From positions 744,001 through 808,000 of the forward strand of contig JABELC010000014.1 in the NCBI GenBank assembly GCA_028455995.1: a stretch of DNA of 64,000 bases, read 5' to 3'. Of the stretch, positions 33,509 to 45,360 are shown piece after piece. The stretch's first letter is position 1, and each line of letters starts with the position of its first letter. A model generated the notes under the pieces. That model worked only from the letters and a program-made list of their open reading frames with translations, made no database searches and was not told where the DNA came from. The translations under genes and the position numbers were made by a program. This DNA is from Scleromitrula shiraiana (taxonomy: Eukaryota > Ascomycota > Leotiomycetes > Helotiales > Sclerotiniaceae).

Positions 33509-34688
33509 GTGGCTTGTTTTCGTGAAATTGTGGGGAGGGTGGTTATCCCTTGTTTCGTTTGGGGGACGCGTGGCTGAGATGGGTGATATATATTTGGTTT
33601 GTGCTTGATCGTATGTACTTATACGTACGTGAGGTACATAGGAGTTAAATGCGTGATTGGATTGGATTGGATTGGCATGGCATGGCATTAGTATTGGTAT
33701 TGGTATTGGTATTAAGTGCATTACAATGGATCAGGTAACCGGTACACCAGGTTAAATTAAATTAAATTAGGTTAAGTAGGATAGGATAGGATAAGATAGG
33801 ATAAGATAAAATAATAAATGACATATATACAAACAACGAATCCATGATAAGCAGTTCTTCATTGCATAACACAATTTCTGTGATTTAAACCCGAGGCGGA
33901 AATACAATCGCAACAAAAAAAAAAAATATATATATATATCATTCAGGCAATCGAGCACTCGATGTTGTTGAGATTCTCGCGACACTAATTGTGTGATTGT
34001 CGTTCGCGGATTGCTGGATTGTTCGGTTCTATATTTATCTATATATCTATCTTCGTATCGTTTAGCGATAGATAGATAGATAATTAATAGATAGATAGTG
34101 AATAGATAGTGAAGTGAATGGAAATGGATGATGTTTTAGATGGCTCGTTTATTTATTGGTGTAACTGTTAACTGTGAAGCTTTGTTTTTTTTTTTTTTTT
34201 TTTTGTAAGAGAGAGAGGGGGGGAAAATTATTAACTCCATTGTAATTCAAGTTAATTTAATTCAAATTAAATAAAAATAAATTAAATTAAATAAACACTA
34301 ACTAACACTCCAATCCATAGATATAGAAGTAAATATCCAGAAACCAGTTAACTAGTTAACCAGTTAACTAGGTCCATCGGTAGGTAGGGTAGGGTAGGGT
34401 AGGGGTTTATGTCGAACTAGTGGGTGCGGACTCCTGAGTTGGTTTTCAAAAAAAATGATAGAAAAAGATGGAAAAATAGAAATAAAAGAGGGAGAGAGAG
34501 AGGAGGATAGGAATAGGATGAAGATGAAGAAGAAAGATTGTTGTATCCAGTATCGATTCCCTCTCCTCTCCTTTCCTTCCTTTTCCCATTCCCACACTAT
34601 CCCCTCCCTTCCCATCTCCCCGGGCATCCCCCCATCTCCCCCTTCTTCTCCTCCCCCCATCCTCCCCCCCCTCCCCCATTCCACCAAT
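33509..34688. other. Simple-repeat-rich intergenic region
   Basis: Contains short tandem runs: GGATT and GGCAT (33655-33690), GATAG/AGGAT (33775-33810), TA (33930-33950), GATA (34065-34100) and a 20-base T run (34185-34204). A G4 motif and a pyrimidine tract are listed separately. No gene is supported. Confidence 0.6.
34387..34405 (+). other. G-quadruplex motif (telomere-like GGGTA repeats)
   Basis: GGGTAGGGTAGGGTAGGGG has four G-runs with two-base loops, meeting the canonical intramolecular quadruplex rule. It lies about 280 bp beyond the stop codon of the minus-strand secreted-protein gene. Confidence 0.7.
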
Positions 34689-34690
34689 CT
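34551..34690 (+). repeat. Near-homopyrimidine tract
   Basis: About 140 bases consist almost entirely of C and T on the plus strand, with C-runs up to eight. The tract touches the stop codon of the minus-strand gene at 34689, so its transcript would carry a polypurine 3' UTR. Such tracts can form triplex DNA and slow polymerases. Confidence 0.7.
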
Positions 34691-35433
34691 AAACAGTAGT
34701 AATAGGCGTCGGCAAGCCACTCATCCCCTTACATCCATCCGACCTGCAACAAACCGTCTGCCCGCCCGTCACCAGCTCGCAGCCCGCGAGATGCCCGTCC
34801 CCGTTCCATTTGCACAGCGTCCCGCCCGTGCCTGGGTTGAATTCGCAGCAGTATGCTGTTCCGGGGGAGGGGCAGAATGCCTAGATGGGGTGGGGGTGGG
34901 TTGGTTAGTTTGTTGGTTGGTTGGTTGGTTGGTTAAGTGGATGGGTGGATGGGGTTAAATGGGGTTTGGTTTGGTGTTGTTGGGAAGGAAATAGATGGGA
35001 GAGGGGAGAGGGGAGAGGGGAGTAGTGGGTAGTTGGTGAGCGGACGAGGAAAATCTAACAGAGAGGGAAGAAGTAAAGATAGATGAGCGATGAGTGAAGA
35101 ACCCGCTTATTCAATCTTCCCCATGCCCCCGCCCAATCCTCCCATCCCCGTCTTCCCCTTCCCGCGAATCCTCCCACAAAACTACCCCAAAACTACACCA
35201 AAAGAAATAAAATCACTCACAACGCTATTGGGAAACGGCAGCACATGATCCTCCGGCACGGTCTCAAAATCCGGCTTGATGAATTGCCCTTTCACGGGTC
35301 CGCCTGGACTTTTCGGCACCCCCGAGTCGGGGATATCAACGTTGAGGCTGCTGTCCGGTGTTGCTATTGGGGGGATTTGGGGGAGCGCAGCAACGAAGAG
35401 GGGGAGGGTAAGGAGGATAGTGGGGAGGCGCAT
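34689..35433 (-). CDS. Small secreted protein with hydrophobin-like eight-cysteine pattern
   Basis: Two exons, 35221-35433 and 34689-34880, joined by a 340-nt phase-0 intron (GTGAGT donor, CTAAC branch 21 nt before CTAG); the product is 134 residues. The signal peptide is MRLPTILLTLPLFVAALP. A Pro-rich linker of about 50 residues follows. The C-terminal 60 residues contain eight Cys at 74, 82, 83, 94, 105, 115, 116 and 121, that is C-CC-C-C-CC-C, the hydrophobin order. Spacing (x7, x10, x10, x9, x4) fits neither class I nor class II closely, and the domain is more hydrophilic than a typical hydrophobin. It is best called a hydrophobin-like or otherwise disulfide-rich secreted protein. The intron is unusually long for this genome and consists of simple repeats (TTGG runs, GAGAGGGG units). 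Confidence 0.7.
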
Positions 35434-36193
35434 TTTAGGGGTTATGGTGATTGCTGGTGTGCTAATGGAGGATGGATAGATAGTTGATTGGAGGAGAAGA
35501 TCAAGACCAAAAAAAAAAAGAAAAAATAGAAAATATAGAAGAGAATACGCTACGAGTATTTGTATTGGAAAGTTTCAGAAATAACACATATGCTCTCCAA
35601 AACGAATTTCGAGTCGAGTTAGATCAAGTCAGAAGCCAAAGAGAAAAAAAGAAAAAAAAGAAAGAAAAAAAAAAGAAAAAGGCAAGAAAGATGTGTAGCT
35701 ATGTATAAGCCATCTATACACATTCCTCCCTAACATGCATGGAAAACATGAAGAATGTAATGTCGAACCAGGTGTTACGGGAAAGGAATGTAGATCGGTG
35801 CCACGAGTCAATTTCGGGGGAATGTAAACGTAAGTTTGGTTTTATATCCCTCGACCCGCGTACGCGAGAACGTGCTCCGAATTGTTTGGGGGGACTAAGA
35901 GCGTTATTGTTACAAAATCATGATTTACGTAAGATAGGACCTTCGGTATATGGTACTATTAACCTGAAATTGATTATAATATGCTACCTGCTTATCTGAT
36001 GACGTCTCGATGCAAAGAATTAAATATACGTTGGAACTTAATAAGGATTAGAAGACACCGTTACTACGGGTAGTTCGATAATGCTCACGTAAAGGAACCT
36101 AGGTTGATTAAAATTCGTGTCGATTTTAAGCCACCGAAACTGTCACTAACTATTTGTGGGTGATGGAAGACCTCGGAAGAAACTCATTTGGCT
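35434..36193. other. Intergenic region with A-rich runs
   Basis: Holds two long A/AAG-rich tracts (35507-35530 and 35641-35680) and no supported gene. Confidence 0.5.
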
Positions 36194-36718
36194 TTAGTAG
36201 TCGCTGATGACGGATAATATCGCCATGGCATGTTGCATACACGCCATCGAATGCTGTAAAGGGTGCTCCGCGGAGGAGAACGTTGTAGAGGAGGAGGGGG
36301 ACGCGGGGGTTAGGAGGTGGGTGGGGGTTGGGACGAGAGCGGTTATGTTGCGGCGTAGCCGAGGCTGATTAGGTAGGGGGAGTAGAATCCGTAGAGGCTG
36401 CTGGGCTTTTCGATGCGCATTAGTTTGGCGTAGGGGACTCATGATGGGGGGGAGGGTGAGAACGCCTTTTTTTCGGGGGGCGGCAATGATTGGGGATTCT
36501 GGGGACTGGGTGGATTTTGCAGAGTTGGTGGAGATGGATATTGGTTTTGGGGAGGATGGTGGGGAATAGATGGTTGCTGGTGCTTTAGTGCGTTGACTGT
36601 GAATGAACAAGACTGTCTTAGACATTCGCATGGGGTTTTGGAGGGACGGAGCCTTCACCGGTTTCCAAAGTGTCCAGAGAGCTTTTACTCCATGACGAAA
36701 GGTTTTGAAATGTAACAT
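36194..36718 (-). CDS. Hypothetical basic, Pro/Ser-rich protein
   Basis: Intronless 174-residue frame with an ATG at 36718. It begins MLHFKTFRHGVKALWTLWKP, is rich in Pro, Ser, Thr and Arg in the middle, and ends 'HSMACMQHAMAILSVISDY'. No family, signal peptide or catalytic motif is visible. It could be a genuine lineage-specific protein or a chance frame in GC-richer DNA; the lack of a partner exon and of codon evidence keeps confidence low. Confidence 0.35.
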   Translation of the reverse strand: MLHFKTFRHGVKALWTLWKPVKAPSLQNPMRMSKTVLFIHSQRTKAPATIYSPPSSPKPISISTNSAKSTQSPESPIIAAPRKKGVLTLPPIMSPLRQTNAHRKAQQPLRILLPLPNQPRLRRNITALVPTPTHLLTPASPSSSTTFSSAEHPLQHSMACMQHAMAILSVISDY

Positions 36719-39555
36719 GATGAGAATAGATATTCGAGTTCGATGGTTAAAAAAAAACTATGGAATCAATATCTCAAACTCATGTGATGGCTATCCGAAG
36801 GTTGCAGTAAAGAAAGAATGGCCAGTAAAGCATATGAGGTCAAATATACCAGAATGAAGAAACGAGATCCCCGCTCTCATGGTAGTGAATAAATTAGGCA
36901 TATTCGGTAGGCAAATTCAAACTCGTGGCAAACTCATGTAAGAAAAATAAGATTAGATATCTAATTTCCCTAATTCAAAATTCACTAGAAATCCAGATAG
37001 AACCTGATATGATTGAGCTTCGTTGTAATGGAAGTATGCCATTAGATTCACCTATAAAACTGGTTTATTCAACGATCCCATGATTTAGTTGAAGTTCTGA
37101 ATCTTCATTCAATACAAATATAATCTTCATTTTTCAACATCTATATTTAATACAAGCAACCAAAATGAATCAGAAAACAAGCCATTGCATTGTCTTTAGT
37201 TCAAATAGATATGCAAAGATATATATTATCCAGAATGTATTTCAATGTTCAGATGCTGATTAGACAATATAAAATGAATTAGCTCGAGTTCAATTCTAGC
37301 TATCTTCTGTTAGTTCGAGAAAGTCGAGTCTGTCTGAAGATATCATCCAAGAAACAATATTATGTACATATTTGCATACGGGAGTCATGGTAAATTCCTC
37401 CAAGAATAAGCTTGTAGTAAAACTACTCGAAGCTAATATGATGTCGTCTAACTTATCATTGAACTACAAAGTTGTCATAATGATCAATTCATGATCAAGC
37501 TACCGGAAGACCCAATGACTTAAGTCGAAATAAGAGTTCGAAAGTGTTCTATGAATGGGATCATCAGTCCTACTTAGCGTATGCGCAAAAATCATCCATG
37601 AGACGCTGCAGAGTAGCTTTCCACCTAACTGTCCTGCCAGGTGATCGGCTAGATATTAGCTTTCGCTGAATAACTCGCAGATTATCTAAGCAACGAGTAA
37701 ATTGAGTAACTTGTGGCATCTCAAGACTCGGATGTCACCTCCTCATCATCGAAGAGCAACTAGTGATATAAACTCAATCCGCCGTTCGTATGGATATTTG
37801 AATTGATCTCATTTGCGGATGAATTGCAATTATGAAATTCCGCCATTTCAACTCTATTGGGCTAGGCCAGTATCAACTGGCTACGAGAAAATCTGGAACC
37901 AATTGCATATCTTCACATACTCGTGCAGGCATGATTGACAAAAATTGGCATATGTGTTTCGAATTCCTCATTTAAACGGCCGGATGCAACGCACTGCAAG
38001 TGTCAAAAGGTACGAATAGTAGGGATAAGTTTCAGTTAATCCAGACTAGTCAGTCAAGTTCGGCCTGCTTACTTCAGAATACTCTCCGCACAAGGATCAG
38101 TTCTAGAGCTAGAGTTTACCCTGCTCAATTTATTTTTATGGATCATTTGATTGATTGTAAACATTTTCTGTAAAAGCACGAAGGTCAAATGTCACAAAAG
38201 AATGAGATCAGGTGATCATATGATCACCTGATCATCCTCAAATGATCAACTAGATATGACTAAGAATGCTCCACACCCTTTAGCATCATACCATAGTATA
38301 TATAAAGAAAATTTCGCTCCCCCTCTAGATAGATCAATCAACAAGCTCTTAATGATGCTCCTTTTTATGTGACATCAAATAAATGAGAAAATGTTTTTCT
38401 GCAATGTTTGAGGCTCTGTCCCGAGGGACTGGTAAACTAATCAAGGATTTATGCGTCCAATTATCATTCACTTTGTGCTCGGCTATGATACTACTGTAGG
38501 AGTGGCGTAGCGGAGCGGGCTTCTATCCGGCATCATATGCCACTTAATGTTGCATTGCAGATACTTGGGGTATTTTAGTTCTTACTCATCTACCTATCTA
38601 GGTAGTGTTTGCATATGTCTGTATTTGCGAGATGCAAATGGTTGACAAACATCGATTTGCGGCATTTTCCTCCGACGGTCTAGTAATTACGCCTGAGCAC
38701 CTATATCTCAATGGCTATATTTTACGAACGATTATGCAGCGCGATGTTGTTCAGTTAACTGGGTCACTCTGTAGAAGCAGTGAGATATTGACTCGATATT
38801 ATTCATGCATGTAAACCTGACATCCGGCATTTGGGCGCGGCGCAATTGCAATTTCCTGCCCTGTTAGCGTGACCTTATCTACCCCGAATTGTATTTTGTA
38901 GGGATATGTGACTCCATAGAGACCTCCTCGGATACCTGGGTCGAATCCCATTGGTGTTTGAAATCTCACAATCTGTACCTGATAAGGTAGTAAGTGCTTG
39001 TATCAACCAGGATTTTGCCATCAAACTTCTGTCCCAAAATTATTTTTCATCAATAAATGAAAAGAACTGTCTAAACGGATGCGTTGCAGTACTGACAATC
39101 GTTTTCGGAGTTTTAGTGGAATAACTCTCGGAGGTACGAGACCGTGTGAGTGAAATTTGTTCACTGGCTCATGTACCTTGTGAGGATCCAACCCAACCGG
39201 AAACCAAGTGGTTCTGGAGATCAACAGCGTATATCATCGTGAATGATGTAGATCATATCACTGGCAATTTTGATCAAGACGTGAATTGAATTGAATTGAA
39301 TTAAATCAATAGCGATATATAGGCGATGAAGTGGGAATTTGAACGCAGTGCATCTGAAAAAGAGTCTCTTCTTCCGCATCATTTTTCTATATGATCTGGG
39401 ATAAAGATAGGGAAATTAAAATGTATCAGTTGACGAGGCTAGATCCCGCCGTCAACACTTAGATGTAAGGAGACATCATCAGTCTATAACATCAACATTT
39501 TAAGTTGAATATATTGTTATAATCCAGTTGAGATTAAATCTTCAAAGTAGTAAAA
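36719..39555. other. Long AT-rich gene-free region
   Basis: About 2.8 kb without a supported gene on either strand. The only structures I see are a 28-bp palindrome (38206-38233) and a short GAATT tandem repeat near 39285-39302. Confidence 0.55.
38206..38233. repeat. Perfect 28-bp palindrome
   Basis: The half site GATCAGGTGATCAT is followed immediately by its exact reverse complement, with no spacer. Each arm contains TGATCA and CAGGTGA/TCACCTG elements. It sits in the gene-free region, and another TGATCA lies 10 bp downstream. Confidence 0.85.
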
Positions 39556-40965
39556 TCAAAGATTTAACTTTATCCCATCTTTTGTAGTAGTGATATTCTT
39601 ACCAACCATCGTAGTAAGTTCCCTCATAATGTGTCCTTTAAAAATAATCCATATCATCAGAATGTCGACGGCAACGACGAAAAGCGCGCTCATACCCCAC
39701 ATCCAACCTACGCCAACTGCGTCTTGTCATTCAGTAACGATGAATACAGAAAGCAGTCCAAAACTGACACGGTATGCGTTGAGAGAAACAGATGATCCTA
39801 CAGGATAATGAAGAAAACACTCGACAATGTAGTTGTAGCAGACAGGCATTGCCAGCATAGCAGCGAACTAAACTAAAAATGAGGAAACGGCAAGAACCAT
39901 GAAGTGAAGATGGTACTCAAAGCCAACTCCATATAAGCTTAGATCGATGGGTAACAGAATACCAGGTACAATAGTATTTGTGAGCCGGTACTCCGGATGC
40001 CAGATGCCGCCGTTACGGCGGATGGCGAAGCAAATCGGGATTTTGTCGTTGAAAAAGTAGCCAGATATTTGGGCCCCGATAATCCCGATCCGATAGGAAA
40101 TTGTAAAAAGTGCTATATCGAGGAATGAGAAGCCGTAACCTACAGCTATGCGGGGTGGTGCAACATATATGGCGAGTGTCGAGGCCATCATGATGGGAAC
40201 ACCTAAAGCAATGAAGATGAAACTTCCGACGAGAATAGATATTGGGGAAACGGTTATCAGCATAGTAACTATAGCATGTTGTACCTGTGAGAAAAATCGG
40301 TTTACCAGTAGGTTTTCTTTTTTTTGGAGGCCTTGTATTACCAGTGCAGCTTTTTTCTCATTAGGTTGTGTTTGTATACCAGGGAATAAAGTTGCGATAC
40401 GATTCTTCAATCACGGCTTTGGTAAGCTAGGTTTGACGGCTTCAGAATCTCTTTCAAATGTTGTATCCTTGGCAAACGCAAATACTAGCAGAGCAGCGGC
40501 TCCTACAGGACCCAATGTCCACCAAAACACAACAGTCCATGATTGAGTTTGTGCAATGAATCCCCCCAAAGTTCCTTCCCCAACTACAGCAAAGATAATG
40601 GTGATCTCCAATACCGCGAATGCCTTGCCACGCTGATGTAGAAAGAACATGTCAATAATATACCCTGCTCCAAGAATCACCGGGATGGCACCAAACAGGC
40701 TAGATACAAATCGACTCATTGGATAAGGGATGAAATCGTCTGGATCAGTTATCTCTACTGCCCATATTTGACATACAAAACTGATCCATAAACTCCAAAA
40801 GATAACTGAGCTCCGTCCAGCAACTGCTGCCAATGGGGTAAAGATAAAAGGTCCGACTACCCATCCGGCTAGACCAGCTGCTACGGCATTGAGCATGTCT
40901 TTCTCTGTCGTGTGATAGACGGGGATCTGTTCGATGAAAGTAAGGAGGTTGGCATTGGGAGTCAT
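39556..40965 (-). pseudogene. MFS transporter pseudogene with three in-frame stops
   Basis: One minus-strand frame of about 470 codons runs from about 40965 to the stop at 39556-39558. It is interrupted by TGA (40411-40413), TAG (39868-39870) and TGA (39727-39729). The pieces spell an MFS protein: 'NAVAAGLAGWVVGPFIFTPL' (TM2), 'VAGRSSVIFWSLWISFVCQI', 'FLHQRGKAFAVLEITIIFAV', 'QSWTVVFWWTLGPVGAAAL', a central charged loop ('DTTFERDSEAVKPSLPKP'), and the second half ('FIALGVPIMMASTLAIYVA', 'CYNYIVECF', 'GVGWMWGMSALFVVAVDILM'). The last TGA sits where 'TEWQ' would be expected (TGG to TGA), and the TAG could come from CAG. The start and TM1 are missing or out of frame upstream. Its substrate would have been exported or imported by a drug/polyol-type facilitator; this copy is not functional as read. 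Confidence 0.75.
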
Positions 40966-41625
40966 TTGGCCTGCTCAAAGCATACACGAAGAAAGATGCG
41001 AATCTTTGTGGATATTGGCCAGTTCTAGTTTTTTTCTTGTCAGCAAAAGTAACCAAGATTCCTATCAATGCTACCCCCGCAATTCGCTTAGCAGTTCTGC
41101 GCACCGACTTAATGCTGACCTCAATAATCGTCCACTGTTGCAATGTACAGAAGTCCTGGTCCGGACCATTGAGCAATGGGATACCCTATTGATCAATCCG
41201 AATCCGAAGCCGAATCGGCGCGCTGGTTCGATATTTCTGTTCCACTCGTCAATATTATTCAGCTTCTCGATCGGATTCTTGATTCGGCATCCAACGTACC
41301 ATTCTTCGCCATGTCCTCGTTCAATATTCATGTAGTCGTTGAATAAAAGACCTTCACTGAATTGCTGATATACGTGTTACTAATCAAATAGGTAAAAATC
41401 AAGGTTAGTTATTCAAGTTCAACTTGAACAATCTAAAGATCTTGAATACCAATTCAATTGATATCAGATCAATTGTTCGCATTCGATGCAGAATATTTGA
41501 TAATTTGGGCTGGTAGCAATCTGATTGTCTAAGTTAAGTTTGTACCTTTGTAGTATTCCAGTCAATCTATCAGACCGATTGTAAAAAATAATTATTGGAA
41601 CTTTGATTTATCCAACTTTCAGCGC

Positions 41626-41847
41626 TACAAATGCTTTCAGCCATTCAAGTCGAAGGTTATGGAATACCGGTCTGCAAGATTACACCTCAAAGCTTTTTTG
41701 AAAGCAGCACTTCCAGTTGGAAGACCGGCCGAACCCGCAGAGATAGCAGAGGCTATCTATTTCATTTCTAGTTCCGCTGCAAACTATATCAACGGTGCAG
41801 GGTTGGTTGCAGATGCAGGTCTAACATTGACTGTACATACGGGATAG
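41626..41847 (+). pseudogene. C-terminal fragment of a short-chain dehydrogenase/reductase
   Basis: The frame ending at 41847 reads 'PVGRPAEPAEIAEAIYFISS', 'AANYINGAGLVADAGLTL'. This is the C-terminal end of a classical SDR, where GRPAEPxEIA and YINGxxLxxDAG are highly conserved. Just upstream, another frame gives 'ALQMLSAIQVEGYGIPVCKI', matching the helix after the catalytic YxxxK, so a frameshift lies near 41660. No catalytic Ser/Tyr/Lys region or Rossmann start is found upstream. The gene is therefore a remnant of about one quarter of an SDR. Confidence 0.65.
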
Positions 41848-43610
41848 AGATGATCAGGTTTTCAGGTCACTCTCAATTGATCGCCCGCTGGCGGAAGTTT
41901 GAGGACAAATTCAAAATGATTAAACTTTATGTAACGAAGCGCTAACAAAATGAAAATATACTCAGATCAGCTCACCAACGTTTAACAATTCATCTCTGTA
42001 GACAGAGTCATTACGATATTTTCGCATTTTTATGTGAACTTGCATTCCCTAGTAGTCATTTTACCTTTCATGTAATCATTTCCCGTATGGTGTTTGTTAG
42101 TGAATGCCGAGCATTAAGCTGACTGATCAACCAAAAGTTAGATAATAAAGTGTTCTAATCATTTTCAGCCAATCTGAGCAATGTAATATAGTATTCCTCT
42201 CCGCCTGATGCTAGTCGTTGTCTACCTACCACTTCTAACTTCCTAAGCCGTCGTACAAGTTCATATTACTGAAGCACTGAGCAGTTAGTGGTAAGACATC
42301 AGATCTTTACATTCACCGAATGAACTCACCAGAATTGAATGTATACCTGTATATGCTACATCTGTTGGAGGATCAGAATAGGTGAGATTATTATCTAGTC
42401 GTATATCCTCATTGCCACTCCAGTTTTTATGCACTAATTTAACTATAATTAAAAAGATAATCTCGAGAAGATCTAACTATTACACAGTGTCATAATGATA
42501 CAATATAGAAACTTGCCTCTTGTGCCGAGGAAACAGTATGCTGATCAGCCTGTATTGAGCAGGATTCTTCTCGATTGGAGAAACCGACCCGGGGAATTAG
42601 TTCAGTTTATATCTCCCACCGGGGTTGTACCGTATGAATATCTTGCGCCTCCAACGGTGTGGCCACTGACCACTGACGAATGACAGGAGATGCATAAAGA
42701 TGGATAGAAACTACAAAATCAAAATACTATTGGCACCGAGCAATTCAAGAGTGCGAGGGCATTAATCTTTGACGGATTGACCTTCTCACGTTGACCTGAA
42801 GGAGTTACAGAATCTGAAGATAGATTACCTCCATTAGTATTTTAGTAATCAGATAGAGATGGTGCTGTTCATATTCGCTCTTGACTCTCCGCTCATTCAC
42901 TTACTTGCTCGCGGGAAAAAGGATAGTGTGGTATAGAAATTGCTATCAGCTCAAACTTATCTTCAGATAATTCAACTCCAACAATCCTGGAAATTATAAG
43001 TTCCTATAAGCTATCGACATCACCAAAATCACCAGAATTGATACAAAAAACATTCCATGACGAATCATCAAGCCATTTCAAGGTTTACCCTCTGGAGGGT
43101 CGCCGACTATTCACATTCAGTCGAGGATAGCGAATGTCTCCGCTCAGTACATGATAAATTAAGGCAAATTTTGTGCAATTTAACATGAGAAATGATACTA
43201 ACATCATTCACTTTTTACATATCAGAGAATGATATTTGATTTGGAGTGGACTTCCGCTCTCTCTGACTGGGTACAGTCGGAGTAGTAACTTCCAGATATC
43301 TAAAAGTATCCAACCATTACATCCCATAAATCAACATGATTATTGATGAATATCAACCTTAGGTATTTCGAGTGAATTTAGGGACTGGCGAGGAGAGCCA
43401 GCATAGATCAATGTGTTGGGTTGTGCGACTCTTTAATCCAAAAAACCAAATACCTAGGTGACTCTTTAACTTTTGAGTTCCTGTACTGTTATGATTCGCG
43501 ACAGGAGTTCAAGACACCCATTTGATCTTGTCTCGTTCTATCGTGTTCGGCCCCAAGGGTGTATTTATGATTCAAATGTTTGTTGAGCTGTCAAACCAAA
43601 TTATTATAAA
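41848..43610. other. Intergenic region
   Basis: No supported gene. A 62-residue frame at 42495-42683 has no recognisable family. Confidence 0.5.
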
Positions 43611-44672
43611 ATGGTTGTCGCACAAAGATCTGTTTATATTCTTATTATCTCATCCATTCTTCTCTTCGTCGCACTGGCAGCATTAGGTTTACGACTATGG
43701 GCCAGGAATATGAAGAAGGCTACTCTTTGTGCCAATGACTATGCGATCATTATTGCTTTTGTACGTTTGTGATTGCTCAAATCACTATTGTAATTGGCTA
43801 ACCATAGTTGAAGGCTCTTACGACGACATACCTAGTTGAATTCTACATTCGTGAGTAAATACACCTCCTTTAAGATCCATCATTGAAGTTCAGTTCTAAT
43901 TTTTTCGAGTCTCTAAGTTTGCTTTAACGGTGATATGGGAGTTCACATAATGGATATTCCTCCAAAGACATTAGAAACAGCATTGAAGGTATGCGATTCA
44001 ATAACTAGAGAAGAAGTATTCAAAAACTAATAAAACATGTCAGTTATTTGTTGCATCCCAAATGAATTGGGCTGCGTCTAATGTTTTCGTCAAACTATCT
44101 ATCCTTCATTTATACATCAAATTATTCCCTAACCATCGATTTCAACAACTATGCTATTTGACTGGTTTTCTTTGCATACTCTTTCTTGTATCTGTTGCTA
44201 CTATAGCATTTGCATTTTGCCAGCCTATCGCATATAATTGGGACAAATCAATTTCAGGAGGTCATTGTTTGAACCAGAATGGAGCTTTCTTGGGCACCGG
44301 AATTGTAAATCTATTGGCAGATATTCTAGTTGTATCACTTCCAATGCCAATGCTTTGGGGTTTACAACTGGAATGCAAACAAAGATTGAGGATCGTAGCA
44401 ATGTTTAGCCTCGGATTCTGGTAAGCACGGTGAAAACTCATGATTGAACTATACGCTAATCATGTTGTAGTGTTTGCTTCATCACAATCTTACGCATTGT
44501 TTCAATACGTCACTGGGACTTGACCGATATCACATATAATTCTGGGCCGATTGCCATCTGGAGTATCTTGGAACCAACTTTGGGGATTGTCAATGCCTGT
44601 CTTCCGGTAATGCAACCGATACTGAACAAGCTCTTCAGAGGAAAGTCCCTTCCGTTATCGATCGCATCTTAA
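43611..44672 (+). CDS. Rhodopsin-domain (Pth11-like) membrane protein, truncated tail
   Basis: Five exons: 43611-43760, 43808-43850, 43918-43988, 44044-44420 and 44471-44672, joining in frame to 280 residues. Segments include 'VYILIISSILLFVALAALGL' (TM1), 'CANDYAIIIAF' (TM2 entry), 'GDMGVHIMDIPPKTLE', 'NWAASNVFVKLSILHLYIKL', 'RFQQLCYLTGFLCILFLVS', 'CLNQNGAFLGTGIVNLLADI' and 'LVVSLPMPMLWGLQL', then 'TYNSGPIAIWSILEPTLGIV'. All are hallmarks of the family in order. The frame ends in TAA at 44670-44672. Beyond it the same frame continues for about 45 codons as a basic tail ('PKKKSFRKLSGVDLPISTNI'), like the tail of other members, so the TAA may be a recent CAA-to-TAA change. The seven-helix core is intact and may still be functional. 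Confidence 0.65.
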
Positions 44673-45360
44673 TATAATAGTAGAGTCTATACACCGAAGA
44701 AGAAAAGTTTCAGGAAATTGAGTGGTGTAGACCTTCCGATTTCAACCAACATAAGGATTCGTTCGCGGAAACTTAAAACATCGGGCGCAATGAGGAGTAC
44801 TCTTGAGGTATGAAGTGTACCATATATGAAGCAGTACATGCAAATGGCTCGCCCATTAGCACGGCTAGCTATGGCGGATCTCGATAGTATGAGAAAGGAA
44901 ATTGGAGCACAACCTGCTTCGAAGGGATAATTAAAGTGGGGCACATGAGCGAAGTATGTAACAATCAACACACCCAATCTATCATTTCCCACATTTGTAT
45001 CTATAATCACCGGTGAAGTTGGGGGTAAATATCGTCCGTTTTCACTTTAAAATACAATCATTTGTGTCGACGAAAATCAAAATAAATGGCGGAGAGATCA
45101 TCAACAGTACAAGGGACATCATGAAAGTCGTCATGCTGACTCTCCATATACGATACATGTTGAAACTATGCCATGTATGCTATTTATGTCCAATTTTCCT
45201 GGTGTAAGACTAATCTTCCCAATATTGCAACAGTGTACGGGGGTATATTAGCATATATAAACTCAAGTTCCCCTTATATTGCGTTCTAAAAACATTCGAA
45301 AATTCTATGATCCCTCATCGTTTTCTCCATTCATTAGTGTGAACGATAGGGCTTTCTGAA

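Noticed and set aside
34455..34958. 167-residue plus-strand ORF across the pyrimidine tract
   Set aside because: It is the antisense of the spliced cysteine-rich exon plus a low-complexity CT tract.
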